This document shows, one piece after another, positions 39,067 through 48,066 of a stretch of DNA of 64,000 bases (the first letter of the stretch is position 1; each line of letters starts with the position of its first letter). Location of the stretch: assembly GCF_039655775.1 (NCBI RefSeq), contig NZ_JBBYXJ010000001.1, forward strand, positions 806,001 to 870,000. Direction: 5' to 3'. The notes under the pieces are model-generated. The model worked only from the letters and a program-made list of their open reading frames with translations. It did not search any database and had not been told where the DNA came from. The DNA is from Iodidimonas sp. SYSU 1G8. GTDB taxonomy: Bacteria; Pseudomonadota; Alphaproteobacteria; SMXS01. Position numbers and translations under genes: made by a program.

Positions 39067-40432
39067 ATTGTTCTCTGTACTTCCGGACGATGTGCAGGGC
39101 GTAGATATTCAGCACCAGCGTGATGACGAAGAGCGTCATGCCCAGGGCGAAGGCCACGAGCGTCTGCGGACTGGTGAATTCGTGATCGCCCGTCAACTGG
39201 CTGACGATCTTCACGGTAACCGTGGTCACCGCCTCGAAGGGATTTGCCGTCAGGTTCGCGGCGACACCCGCGGCCATCACGACGATCATGGTCTCGCCGA
39301 CCGCTCGTGAGACGGCCAGGATGATACTGCCGACGATACCCGGAAGCGCGGCCGGCATGATGACTTTCCGGATCGTCTCGGACTTGGTCGCGCCGAGCGC
39401 CGCCGAACCGTCCCGCAGCGACTGGGGCACGGCGTTGATGACGTCGTCGGACAGCGACGAGACGAACGGAATGATCATGATGCCCATCACGACACCGGCG
39501 GTCAGCGCGCTTCTGGCGTCGATGTCGAGCCCGATGGTCGCGCCCGCGTCCCGCAGGAATGGGCCGACGGTGACGACGGCGAAGAAGCCGTAGACGACCG
39601 TGGGAATACCGGCGAGAATCTCGAGGATCGGCTTGGCCGTCGACCGGAACCGGGGACCGGCGTACTCGGCCAGGTAGATCGCCGACATCAGGCCGATCGG
39701 AACGGCGACGAGCATGGCCAGCAACGTGATGAACAAGGTGCCCCACAAAACGGGCACCAGTCCGAACTGACCGGTTTCGCCGCCGGCCGCGGATGAAAAG
39801 CGCGGATCCCAGGTCAGGCCGAAGAAGAAGTCCGCCGGCGCCACCATGGTGAAGAAGCGAATGGATTCGAAGAGCATGGACAGGACGATGCCGACGGTCG
39901 TCAGCACGGCCACGCTGGAGCAGAGGATCAGGATGATCTTGATCACCGACTCGACCCGGTTCCGCGCCCGGGTTTCCGGCTTGACCTGCAGATAGCAGAT
40001 CAGCGCGGCGATCGCGGCAACCGCCAGCACGGCGCCCGTCATGTAAAGGCGGCTGGTGGCGCGCATCTCGTTGTAGCGGGCGGCCAGGTCGGTGACATAG
40101 GGTTCGGCGCCGAAGCTGTTGCCCGTCTTCGCCGTGTTGACGATCTGGCCGAGGATCAGGTCCATCTGGGCCGGCGAGCCCGTGCGGACCGCCTCGGGCA
40201 GGGCATCGACCAGCGCCGCGTGAATGACGAAGTTCTCGCCGATCAGCCAGGCCACAAGCGCGACAAACGCCGCCAGGCCCGAGATCAGCGCGACATAGGT
40301 GCCATAATAGGAAGGCCGGGAATGAAGCGCGGCGAGATTGCCGCCGCTCGTTACCCGTGCCCGCATCAGGCCGCTCAGATAGGCCGCGAAGACCAGGCCG
40401 GCGGTTAGCAGAACCAATACAGATAAGGACAT
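39059..40432 (-). CDS. pstC: phosphate ABC transporter permease PstC
   Basis: A 457-residue permease with two extra N-terminal spans and a periplasmic loop (about 75-130) before the standard six-span domain. The EAA-type coupling loop reads DGSAALGATKSETIRKVIMPAALPGIVGSIILA. It is about 140 residues longer than E. coli PstC, in line with other alphaproteobacterial members. It starts 82 bp after pstS, with a strong stem-loop in between. Confidence 0.95.
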   Translation of the reverse strand: MSLSVLVLLTAGLVFAAYLSGLMRARVTSGGNLAALHSRPSYYGTYVALISGLAAFVALVAWLIGENFVIHAALVDALPEAVRTGSPAQMDLILGQIVNTAKTGNSFGAEPYVTDLAARYNEMRATSRLYMTGAVLAVAAIAALICYLQVKPETRARNRVESVIKIILILCSSVAVLTTVGIVLSMLFESIRFFTMVAPADFFFGLTWDPRFSSAAGGETGQFGLVPVLWGTLFITLLAMLVAVPIGLMSAIYLAEYAGPRFRSTAKPILEILAGIPTVVYGFFAVVTVGPFLRDAGATIGLDIDARSALTAGVVMGIMIIPFVSSLSDDVINAVPQSLRDGSAALGATKSETIRKVIMPAALPGIVGSIILAVSRAVGETMIVVMAAGVAANLTANPFEAVTTVTVKIVSQLTGDHEFTSPQTLVAFALGMTLFVITLVLNIYALHIVRKYREQYD

Positions 40433-40471
40433 GTTTGCTCGCTTGGCGGCTTCGTCACGTCGTAACGAGAA

Positions 40472-40501
40472 AGGGAGCGGCCCTCGAACCGGCCGCTCCC
40501 T
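40472..40501 (-). terminator. stem-loop between pstS and pstC
   Basis: A perfect 11-bp stem AGGGAGCGGCC / GGCCGCTCCCT with an 8-nt loop. On the transcribed minus strand only TTTCTCG follows, so it is at best a partial terminator. It may protect the pstS mRNA 3' end or attenuate read-through into pstCAB, which would explain the usual excess of the binding protein (inference). Confidence 0.8.
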
Positions 40502-40514
40502 CCCTGGCTTGGAT

Positions 40515-41540
40515 TTAGTCTACGGTCTTGCCGGCTTTCCAGGTCGCGCGGAACTGCTCGCGCTGGCTGGCCGGAGCCGGGATCAAGCCCTTTTCGATCA
40601 GCATGCCGTCATCGCCGATCATGTCTTCGCTGAGGAAGAACTCGGCGTACTGCTTCAGGCCGGGAATGGCCGCCAGATGGGCCTTCTTCACGTAGAAGAA
40701 CAGCGGCCGCGACACGGGATATTCGCCGCTGCCGATGGTGTCCATCGAGGGGGTCACCCCATTGACGGTGGAAACCTGGATCTTGTCGCGATTCTGGTCA
40801 TAGAAGCTGAGGCCGAACACGCCGACGCCGTCGGGATTGGACTTCAGGCGCGCGAGCGTCTCGGTGTAGTCGCCGTCGATATCGACCGCCAGGCCATCCT
40901 TGCGGACGTGGTTACAGGCCTTCTTCTTGGCATCCTTGTCGAGCTTGGCGATTTCCGGAAACTCTTCACAGCCCACGGTCAGCACCTTCTCTTCGAAGAC
41001 TTCGCGGGTGCCGTGCTTCTCGCCGGGAATGAACGCCATGATCGGCGCGTCCGGGAAGCTGGGGTTCACGTCTTTCCAGGTCTTGTTCGGATTGGCGACA
41101 AGCTTGCCCTTCACCGGGACCTGGCTCGCCAGGGCGAGATAGATATCCTTGGGCGTGAACGCCATGGCGGTCTTGCCGACGGGCGTGGCGAAGACGATGC
41201 CGTCGTAGCCGAACTTCACTTCCATGATGCCGGTCACGCCCGCCTTGTTGCAGGCTTCGACTTCGCTGGTCTTGATGGCGCGCGACGAGTTCGCGACGTC
41301 GATGTAATTGGGGCCGACACCTTCACAGAACTTTTTCAGGCCGGCCGAGGAGCCGCCCGATTCGACGACCGGGGACTTGTACTTGCCCTGCTTGCCGAAC
41401 TGTTCGGCGACGACGGTCGCGAAGGGCAGCACGGTGGACGAACCGGCGACCTGGATCTGGTCGCGGGCAAAGGCGGCCCCCGAGGCGGCGGCGCTGACTA
41501 CCGCGACGGTTGCCAGTCCGATGAGCGTCTTATTGAACAC
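40515..41540 (-). CDS. pstS: phosphate-binding periplasmic protein PstS
   Basis: A 341-residue substrate-binding protein. A signal peptide (TLIGLATVAVVSAAASGAAFA) is followed by QIQVAGSSTVLPFA, which holds the phosphate-contacting Ser/Thr. VVESGGSSAGLKKFCEG and NSSRAIKTSE continue the ligand site. GTG 41540 is chosen because it follows GGAG and starts the signal peptide; 28 codons upstream are open but improbable. It is the first gene after the Pho box. Confidence 0.95.
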   Translation of the reverse strand: MFNKTLIGLATVAVVSAAASGAAFARDQIQVAGSSTVLPFATVVAEQFGKQGKYKSPVVESGGSSAGLKKFCEGVGPNYIDVANSSRAIKTSEVEACNKAGVTGIMEVKFGYDGIVFATPVGKTAMAFTPKDIYLALASQVPVKGKLVANPNKTWKDVNPSFPDAPIMAFIPGEKHGTREVFEEKVLTVGCEEFPEIAKLDKDAKKKACNHVRKDGLAVDIDGDYTETLARLKSNPDGVGVFGLSFYDQNRDKIQVSTVNGVTPSMDTIGSGEYPVSRPLFFYVKKAHLAAIPGLKQYAEFFLSEDMIGDDGMLIEKGLIPAPASQREQFRATWKAGKTVD

Positions 41541-41634
41541 GATGTTTCTCCAGTCATCAGTGGTGAGCCACGTCTCTGGGCGCGGTCTCTCCGCCGCCCG
41601 TGGCAGGACCCTACGGAGCGGCAATGAACGGAAT

Positions 41635-41663
41635 AAGACACTAATGTTACAGTATTGTTGCAG
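41635..41663 (-). promoter_or_regulatory. Pho box (three 11-bp-spaced repeats)
   Basis: On the minus strand, CTGCAAC-AATA-CTGTAAC-ATTA-GTGTCTT. The 7-bp units are separated by 4 AT-rich bp, giving the 11-bp period expected for tandem PhoB dimers (consensus CTGTNAT). The two better units are 41646-41652 and 41657-41663. The site lies 95-123 bp before the pstS start and after phoR, so it should drive pstSCAB-phoUB. Confidence 0.85.
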
Positions 41664-41688
41664 TCAGCCATGTGGCTGGGACGAAAGG

Positions 41689-42996
41689 CTATTTTCCCTC
41701 GCCACCATCAACCTTGGCGCGCAGGTACACCGTCACCGTGGTGCCGACTCCAAGCTCGCTCTCGAACACCAGCCGGCCCCGATGCCTGTTGACGATGTGC
41801 TTGACGATGGCCAGCCCCAGGCCCGTGCCGCCCTTCTGGCGCGAGCGCGCCGGATCGACCCGGTAAAAGCGGTCGGTCAGGCGCGGCAGGTGCTCGCGAG
41901 CGATCCCCTCGCCCTCATTGATCACCTTGATGGCGACGCCGGGACCGCCGGTTTCCGGCAGTCGCGCCACGCTTTTTCCGGTGATCCGGACAATCGTGCC
42001 CGTACGGCCATATTTGATCGCGTTGTCGATCAGGTTCTGGAAAACCTGTGTCAGCTGGTCCGCGTCGCCCAGAACGCGGGGGAGTGCCGTCTCGATCTCG
42101 ACCGCGATGCTCATGCCCCGGTCCGCCGCAACCAGCGACAGCACCTCGACCACGTTTTCAACGATCCCGACGATGTCGATGCTGTCGGACGGCACCACAT
42201 GCTCGTCCAGTTCGATTCGCGACAGGGACAACAGGTCGTTGATGAGGCGGGCCATGCGCGCCGACTCCAGCGACATGATTTCAAGAAACCGTTCCTGAGC
42301 GACGGGATCGTCCTTGGCCGGTCCCTGCAAGGTTTCGATGAAGCCGATCAGGCTGGCCAGGGGCGTGCGCAATTCATGGCTGGCGTTGGCGACGAAATCG
42401 GCGCGCAACTGTTCCGAACGTTTGAGGGCCGTGACCTCGTGCAGCGCGATCGCCATGGCGGGCGCCGCCGGGTCTTCGCTGCCTTCCCCCGACGTCATCG
42501 GCAGGGCCGTCAGCACGAAGTGCCGCTCGCCGGGACTGAGAAGAGTGATCTCCTCACGCGAAACGTTGCTGCTGGCGAGCACCCGGTCCATGGCCTCGAT
42601 GGCGGAGGGGTGCCGGAGAACCTGCGTGAAATCCCGGCCGGTCAGCCTGAGGCCGAACAGTTCGCGGGCGGCCGAGTTGGCCTCGATAACGCGCCGGCCG
42701 GAATCGAGCAACACGAGGGCATCGGGAATCACGTCGATCACCGACTGGGCGTAGTTGCTCAGCAAGGAGGGAACGGCCTGTCCGCTGACCTCCGACTTTA
42801 TCGGCACGACCGCGTGGTCACGCCTGTTCTGCCAGAACAGGTAGATGATCGGCAGCAGGGCAAGCCCCAGCACGACGGCATGCGCGGCATGCAGCGCGCC
42901 GATTGAAACCAGCCCCGTCAGCACTGCCGCGGGGGCCAGAACAGCCGCTCTCCACCATCCGTCACGCACCGTGCGCCATCCCCGTGTCCCGGCCAT
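41689..42996 (-). CDS. phoR: phosphate regulon sensor histidine kinase PhoR
   Basis: A 435-residue membrane kinase. Two N-terminal hydrophobic segments (about 18-55) are joined by almost no periplasmic loop. A PAS domain follows (VIDVIPDALVLLDSGRRVIEANSAA), then the HisKA dimer with phospho-His in ANASHELRTPLASL, and an ATPase domain with LIDNAIKY, EGEGIAREHLP and GTGLGLAIVKHI. The lack of a sensory loop matches PhoR, which reads the PstSCAB-PhoU state. It is upstream of pstS, separated by the Pho box. Confidence 0.95.
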   Translation of the reverse strand: MAGTRGWRTVRDGWWRAAVLAPAAVLTGLVSIGALHAAHAVVLGLALLPIIYLFWQNRRDHAVVPIKSEVSGQAVPSLLSNYAQSVIDVIPDALVLLDSGRRVIEANSAARELFGLRLTGRDFTQVLRHPSAIEAMDRVLASSNVSREEITLLSPGERHFVLTALPMTSGEGSEDPAAPAMAIALHEVTALKRSEQLRADFVANASHELRTPLASLIGFIETLQGPAKDDPVAQERFLEIMSLESARMARLINDLLSLSRIELDEHVVPSDSIDIVGIVENVVEVLSLVAADRGMSIAVEIETALPRVLGDADQLTQVFQNLIDNAIKYGRTGTIVRITGKSVARLPETGGPGVAIKVINEGEGIAREHLPRLTDRFYRVDPARSRQKGGTGLGLAIVKHIVNRHRGRLVFESELGVGTTVTVYLRAKVDGGEGK

Positions 42997-43219
42997 GTTC
43001 CTGGCCCGTGTTCTGCTTCGACTCGCCGCGAAAACCCCCGGCGCGCCGGGGTTTCCGGCGTTCCAAGACTACAATCACAGTTTCTCACGGGCGCGCAACC
43101 GCGCTCTCATGACATCTATGGCGTCCGGCCGGACGAACCCCTTGCCTGAGCGGCGGAAATGGCGCAAAAACGTGACCCAGAACCGACCAGCCGGTAACAA
43201 AACAGAGGATTCCCGAAGG

Positions 43220-44353
43220 ATGGACCTGTCCTATTCCGACGAACAGATCATGCTCCGCGACAGCGCCGAGCGCTTTGTCGAAGCCAACAGCGGCGCCGAG
43301 AACCTGCGCAAGATGCGCAACAGCGACGAAGGGTTCAGCCGCGACAACTGGAAGCAGATGGCCGAACTCGGCTGGCTGGCCCTGCCCTTCACCGAGGCCC
43401 AGGGCGGCCTGGACGGCACGGCGGTGGACACCAACGTGCTGATGGAAGCCTTCGGCAAAGGCTTGGTGCTCGAGCCGTTCCTGACCACGGTCGTGATGGG
43501 CGGCGGCGCCTTGAAAGCCGCCGGCAATGATGCCCAGATCGAGGCGCTGGTGCCGCAGATCATCGAGGGCAACCTGCTACTGGCCGTCGCCTATGCCGAG
43601 CCGCAGGCACGCTTCGACCTGTTCGACGTGGCGACCACCGCCCGCAAGGATGGCAGCGGCTGGGTCATCGACGGCCACAAGGCCGTCGTGCTGCACGGCG
43701 ACAGCGCCGACAAGATCATCGTCAGCGCCCGCACCTCGGGCGACCGCCGCGACAAGGACGGCATCAGCCTGTTCATCATCGACCGGGGCGCCGCCGGCCT
43801 TGAGCGCCGCGCCTATCCGACGGTGGACGGCTCCCGCGCCGCCGAGTTGATCTTCAACAGCGTCAAGGTCGGCGCCGATGCGCTGCTGGGCGCCGAAGGC
43901 CAGGGCCTCGCCGTGCTGGAGAAGGTCTCGGACGACGCCATCACCGCCCTGTGCGCCGAAGCCGTGGGCGCCATGAAGGTGCTGCTCGACACCACCGTCG
44001 AGTACACCAAGACCCGCGAGCAGTTCGGCCAGCCCATCTCCAAGTTCCAGGTGCTGCGTCACCGCATGGCCGACATGATGATGGAATACGAGCAGGCCAA
44101 GTCCATGGCCCTCGTCGCCGCCCTCAAGGTGGACAGCGCCGACCCCGTCGAGCGCCGCAAGGCCGTTTCCGGCGCCAAGGTGCAGATCGGCAAGAGCGGC
44201 CGCTTCGTCGGCCAGCAGGCCGTTCAGCTGCATGGCGGCATGGGCATGACCGACGAACTGTCGGTCGGCCACTATTTCAAGCGCCTGACGATGATCGACA
44301 TCCTGTTCGGGAACGTAGATCATCATCTGAAACAGTTCAGCGCCGCCGCCTGA
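43220..44353 (+). CDS. acyl-CoA dehydrogenase, first subunit of a pair
   Basis: A 377-residue ACAD-fold flavoprotein that would oxidise a CoA thioester at C2-C3. N-terminal MDLSYSDEQIMLRDSAERF, FAD-region AYAEPQARFD and the C-terminal LHGGMGMTDELSVGHYFKRL are family-like. The usual MCAD-type catalytic Glu (in IYEGT) is replaced: here the stretch reads IDILFGN. It starts after a GAAGG site and is followed 20 bp later by a second ACAD. Such neighbours often form heterotetramers in steroid, terpenoid or branched-chain side-chain oxidation. Confidence 0.9.
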   Translation: MDLSYSDEQIMLRDSAERFVEANSGAENLRKMRNSDEGFSRDNWKQMAELGWLALPFTEAQGGLDGTAVDTNVLMEAFGKGLVLEPFLTTVVMGGGALKAAGNDAQIEALVPQIIEGNLLLAVAYAEPQARFDLFDVATTARKDGSGWVIDGHKAVVLHGDSADKIIVSARTSGDRRDKDGISLFIIDRGAAGLERRAYPTVDGSRAAELIFNSVKVGADALLGAEGQGLAVLEKVSDDAITALCAEAVGAMKVLLDTTVEYTKTREQFGQPISKFQVLRHRMADMMMEYEQAKSMALVAALKVDSADPVERRKAVSGAKVQIGKSGRFVGQQAVQLHGGMGMTDELSVGHYFKRLTMIDILFGNVDHHLKQFSAAA

Positions 44354-44373
44354 CCTTGCTGGGGAGATAGACC

Positions 44374-45570
44374 ATGGACCTGTCATTCACACCCGAGGAA
44401 ATCGCCTTCCGCGACGAAGTCCGGGAGTGGGTGCACGGGGCCATACCGGACGATATCCGGGAAAAGGTCGAAGCCGGCGAGAAGCTGCCCAAGTCAGATC
44501 TCCTGCGCTGGCAGAAGATTCTGCACGCCAAGGGCTGGATCGTCCCCGCCTGGCCCGTCGAATATGGCGGGCCCGGCTGGACCGCGACCCAGCGCTACAT
44601 CTTCGCCAACGAGATGGCGCTGGCCGGCGCCCCCGACCTGCCCGCCTTCGGGCTGAAGATGGTCGGCCCGGTCATCTATACCTATGGCAGCGAGGAGCAG
44701 AAGGCCCACTTCCTGCCCCGCATCCTGAGCGGCGAGGATTGGTGGTGCCAGGGCTATTCCGAGCCCGGTTCCGGCTCCGACCTCGCGTCCCTGAAGACCA
44801 GGGCCGTCAGCGACGGCGACGACTACATCGTCAACGGCTCGAAGATCTGGACCACCGGCGCCCATCAGGCCGACTGGATCTTCTGCCTCGTCCGCACGGA
44901 CGACAGCGGCAAGAAGCAGGACGGCATCAGCTTCCTGCTGATCGACATGAAGACGCCGGGCATCGAGGTCAGCCCGATCATCATCATCAATGGCGACCAC
45001 ACGGTGAACCAGGTGTTCTTCACCGATGTGCGGGTGCCGAAGAAGAACCTGATCGGCACCGAGGGCGAAGGCTGGACCTATGCCAAGTTCCTGCTGGTCA
45101 ACGAGCGCAACGGCATTGCTCAGGTGGGCGGCAAGAAGCACACCCTGAACCGCATCCGCAAGCTGGCGGACAAGACGCAGATTCACGGCCAGCGTCTGGC
45201 CGACGAGCCGGGGTATCAACGCCGTCTGGCGGAAACCGAAGTGGCGCTGATGGCGCTGGAATATTCGGAGCTTCGCTTCCTGTCCGGTCAGAAGACCGAT
45301 CATGCGCCCGGCACCGAGGCGAACATGATGAAGGTCGCCGCGACCCAGCTGCAACAGAGCATGTCCGAGCTGTTTATCGAGATCGCCGGCTACTACAGCT
45401 TCCCCTATGACGGCTTCCGCGACACCAAGGGCTCCAACGAGCCGCCGGTCGTGCCGTCCGAGGCAGGCGGCGCCATGCACGACTTCCTCTATGGCCGTGC
45501 CTCGACCATCTACGGTGGATCGAACGAGATCCAGCGCGATGTCATCGCCAAGGTGCTGCTGAGTATCTGA
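44374..45570 (+). CDS. acyl-CoA dehydrogenase, second subunit of a pair
   Basis: A 398-residue ACAD. It shows MDLSFTPEEIAFRDEVREW, the substrate/FAD loop CQGYSEPGSGSDLASL, WTTGAHQADWIF, and the C terminus STIYGGSNEIQRDVIAKVLL. At the MCAD catalytic-Glu position it has Gly (IYGGS), as in many long-chain or hetero-oligomeric ACADs where the base comes from elsewhere. It forms a two-gene operon with the previous ACAD, closed by a strong hairpin. The CoA substrate is unknown. Confidence 0.92.
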   Translation: MDLSFTPEEIAFRDEVREWVHGAIPDDIREKVEAGEKLPKSDLLRWQKILHAKGWIVPAWPVEYGGPGWTATQRYIFANEMALAGAPDLPAFGLKMVGPVIYTYGSEEQKAHFLPRILSGEDWWCQGYSEPGSGSDLASLKTRAVSDGDDYIVNGSKIWTTGAHQADWIFCLVRTDDSGKKQDGISFLLIDMKTPGIEVSPIIIINGDHTVNQVFFTDVRVPKKNLIGTEGEGWTYAKFLLVNERNGIAQVGGKKHTLNRIRKLADKTQIHGQRLADEPGYQRRLAETEVALMALEYSELRFLSGQKTDHAPGTEANMMKVAATQLQQSMSELFIEIAGYYSFPYDGFRDTKGSNEPPVVPSEAGGAMHDFLYGRASTIYGGSNEIQRDVIAKVLLSI

Positions 45571-45582
45571 CAGGTTCCGATG

Positions 45583-45615
45583 TCATCCCGGCAGGCTGCC
45601 TGCCGGGATGATTTT
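45583..45615 (+). terminator. hairpin terminator after the acyl-CoA dehydrogenase pair
   Basis: A perfect 13-bp stem TCATCCCGGCAGG / CCTGCCGGGATGA with a CTG loop, then TTTTC. It separates the plus-strand ACAD operon from the convergent alcohol dehydrogenase. The GTCATCCC-type arm resembles the REP-like palindromes near 58.05 and 58.83 kb. Confidence 0.85.
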
Positions 45616-45629
45616 CGGCGTACGACGGC

Positions 45630-46652
45630 TCACAGAGCCGGGTCGAGAAGCACCTTGCACTGGCTGGTCGGCGTGCGAAGCGCCTCGAAGGCGCCGGGCA
45701 GTTCGCCGAACGACACCACATCCGTGACCATGTGCTCCACGTCGATCCGGTTGGCCGCGATCATGTCGACGACGAACTGGAAGTCGGACTTGTCGTGGGC
45801 GACGACGAACCGCATGGTGAGTTCCTTGGCCATGGCCAGCGCCGGCATGATGGTATCCGGCTTGCTGCAGAAGCCCACGACCAGTATCTCGGCGCCATAG
45901 GGCGCGAGCTCGACGCATTTGGCGATCATGCCGGGCACGCCAACGCACTCGATGATCAGTTCCGGCGGCGCGCCGGTCAGTTCGCGGAACTGCTCGCCCA
46001 CATCGCCGGCGGCGTCGACGAGGCCCGTCGCGCCGTAGCGCAGCGACATCTGTGCCCGGCCCTGGTCCAGTTCGCTGACGATCACATGGCGCGCGCCGAA
46101 GAACTTGCACCACAGCACGGTGGTCAGGCCGATGGGACCGGCGCCGATGACGAGGACGTTCTTGCCCGCGAGACCGTTGCGGATACCGCGCACGCCGTGG
46201 AGCGACACCGCCAGCGGCTCGACCAGCGCGCCTTCCTTCCAGCTCACCGACGCGGGCAGCTTGACCGCCTCGTTCAGATGGACGCGGGTATATTCGGCGA
46301 AGCCGCCGGTCAACGCGCCAAGGCCGATGATCTGCTTGGTCTCGCACTGCCAGGGCGTGCCCTTGTAGCAGGCGAGGCACTGGCCGCAGCCGATGAACGG
46401 CAGGGTGCAGAGCCGGTCGCCTTCCTTCCAGCCCTGCGGCACATCCGGACCGATCGCCACGACCTCGCCGGCGAATTCATGGCCCATCACCGTGCCGCGC
46501 GGCAGGCCGTGCTGCTCGGTGGCGTGGAGGTCGGTGCCGCAGATACCGCAATGCTTGACGCGGATGATCACCTCGCCGCGCTGGGGCGTGGGATCGGCGA
46601 TGGTCTCGATGGCGAGCGGCTTCCCGACTTCCAGGAAAACGGCGGCTTTCAT
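45630..46652 (-). CDS. zinc-dependent alcohol dehydrogenase (MDR family)
   Basis: A 340-residue medium-chain dehydrogenase. Catalytic zinc ligands are in KHCGICGTDLHATEQHG and GHEFAGEVVAIG. The structural-zinc lobe keeps cysteines in CGQCLACYKGTPWQCE. The nucleotide-binding GAGPIGLTTVLW is present. It resembles 2,3-butanediol or threonine dehydrogenase-like members; the substrate is unknown. Its start lies 3 bp from the P450 stop, so the two are one operon and the alcohol may be the P450 product. Confidence 0.9.
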   Translation of the reverse strand: MKAAVFLEVGKPLAIETIADPTPQRGEVIIRVKHCGICGTDLHATEQHGLPRGTVMGHEFAGEVVAIGPDVPQGWKEGDRLCTLPFIGCGQCLACYKGTPWQCETKQIIGLGALTGGFAEYTRVHLNEAVKLPASVSWKEGALVEPLAVSLHGVRGIRNGLAGKNVLVIGAGPIGLTTVLWCKFFGARHVIVSELDQGRAQMSLRYGATGLVDAAGDVGEQFRELTGAPPELIIECVGVPGMIAKCVELAPYGAEILVVGFCSKPDTIMPALAMAKELTMRFVVAHDKSDFQFVVDMIAANRIDVEHMVTDVVSFGELPGAFEALRTPTSQCKVLLDPAL

Positions 46653-46655
46653 GGG

Positions 46656-47912
46656 CTAATCCTTGTTGATCTCGTCGAACGTGATCCAGAGTTCCTTCAA
46701 CCCGCGCAAGCACAGATGCGGGTGATGCTCGAAGCTGTTACGGCTGCTCGCATAGCCCAGATTGCCCATGCGCGCCAGGATGGCCTCGAACGACGCGATC
46801 ATCTCGTAGCGGGCAAGCTGTGCCCCGAGGCAGTGATGGATTCCGGCCCCGAACGCCAGATGCGCGCCCGCATTGCCGCGGCAGACATCGAGGCGTTCGG
46901 GCTCCGCGAACTTCGCCCCGTCGCGGTTGGCGGCGGCATAGCGCAGCATCACCCGCGCTCCTTTGGGAAGGGGGAAGCCGCCCAGTTCGGTGTCTTCCTT
47001 GACGATGCGGAACAGCCCCTGCACCGCGGATTCGAGCCGCAGCGTCTCCTCGACGAAGGTCGGAATGCGGGCCGGGTCCTCGCGCAGGATGCGCTGCTGT
47101 TCCGGATTGTCGATCAGCAGGGTCATGCCCGCCGCGATGGAGTTGGTGGTGGTCTCGTTGCCGGCGACCAGCACCTGGGAGATGATCGACAGCAACTCGC
47201 CATTGTTCAGCGGCTGACCGTCGTCGTCCCTCACCTCGAGCAGCGCCGACAACAGGTCATCGCGCGGGCTCTCGCGGCGCTCATCGAGGGCGGCGACGAA
47301 ATAGCGCTGGAATTCCAGCACCTTCCGCGCGCTGTCCACCCACTGGTCGTCGCTGAGCATGAGCCCGAGCGGCGCCACCGAGGCATCGGACCAGATCTTG
47401 AACTTCGGCGCGTCCGCGCGCGGCACGCCGAGCTGGTCGGCGATCACGTAGAGCGGCACCGGCACGGCGAATTCATGGATCAGCTCGACCTCGCCGCGGC
47501 CGATGAACTTGTCGATCAGCATGTTCGCGATCTCGTCCATGTAGGGCTTCATCGCCCGGACGCGCTTGGGCGTGAACGCGTAGTCGACCATCTTGCGATA
47601 GCGCGTGTGGCTGGGCGGATCGTTGGTCACCATGGTGTTGACCTTGGGCCAGCCCTGCGCCTCGATTTCCTTCACTTCCGGCGGCGGCGCGCGCATCTCG
47701 GCGGGCGCCTGGCTGCCGATGTTGGAGAAAACATCGGTGCGGCGGATGGCTTCCATCAGGAGGTCGTAGCGGGTGACGATGTGGACTTTCAGGTGCGGGT
47801 CGAAATAGACCGGCGCCTGGTCGCGCAGTACGTCGTAATAGTCGTAGGGGTTCTCCTGAACCTCCAGATGGGCAAGGCTGCGGTCGCCTGGCGCGCCCGT
47901 TACGGCATCCAT
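46656..47912 (-). CDS. cytochrome P450
   Basis: A 418-residue soluble bacterial P450. The heme thiolate is Cys361 in FGAGIHHCLGAQLAR, the K-helix ExxR is in EETLRLES, and the I-helix oxygen motif is AGNETTT. It hydroxylates a hydrophobic substrate using a ferredoxin and reductase not encoded next to it. Coupling to an alcohol dehydrogenase suggests hydroxylation followed by oxidation to the carbonyl. Confidence 0.93.
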   Translation of the reverse strand: MDAVTGAPGDRSLAHLEVQENPYDYYDVLRDQAPVYFDPHLKVHIVTRYDLLMEAIRRTDVFSNIGSQAPAEMRAPPPEVKEIEAQGWPKVNTMVTNDPPSHTRYRKMVDYAFTPKRVRAMKPYMDEIANMLIDKFIGRGEVELIHEFAVPVPLYVIADQLGVPRADAPKFKIWSDASVAPLGLMLSDDQWVDSARKVLEFQRYFVAALDERRESPRDDLLSALLEVRDDDGQPLNNGELLSIISQVLVAGNETTTNSIAAGMTLLIDNPEQQRILREDPARIPTFVEETLRLESAVQGLFRIVKEDTELGGFPLPKGARVMLRYAAANRDGAKFAEPERLDVCRGNAGAHLAFGAGIHHCLGAQLARYEMIASFEAILARMGNLGYASSRNSFEHHPHLCLRGLKELWITFDEINKD

Positions 47913-48018
47913 GATCGTCTCCCCGGTTCAGCTCGTTTCTCACGCTAGGGCGCTAAAAAAAACCAGTCAAGGCCTATGGACTCGACGTAGTATCCATGCG
48001 GTAACAGAGGCTCGGACG

Positions 48019-48066
48019 ATGGGGGAAAACATGCGCGCGTTCAGTCGGTTGGGGGCTGCCCCATGA
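48019..48066 (+). CDS. possible leader peptide before alcohol dehydrogenase
   Basis: A short open frame whose stop TGA overlaps the next gene's ATG as ATGA. The inner start at 48031 gives an 11-residue peptide (MRAFSRLGAAP) right after a GGGGGAAAAC ribosome site; ATG 48019 would add four residues. The geometry suits translational coupling. Only the position and ribosome site support it. Confidence 0.4.
   Translation: MGENMRAFSRLGAAP

Noticed and set aside
42997-43219. Second Pho box before phoR
   Set aside because: A single CTGTGAT unit is present, but no partner unit at 11-bp spacing, so it is not supported.
45732-47948. A 738-codon open frame opposite the alcohol dehydrogenase and P450
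   Set aside because: It spans two real genes on the other strand that have complete catalytic motifs, and has no motifs of its own.
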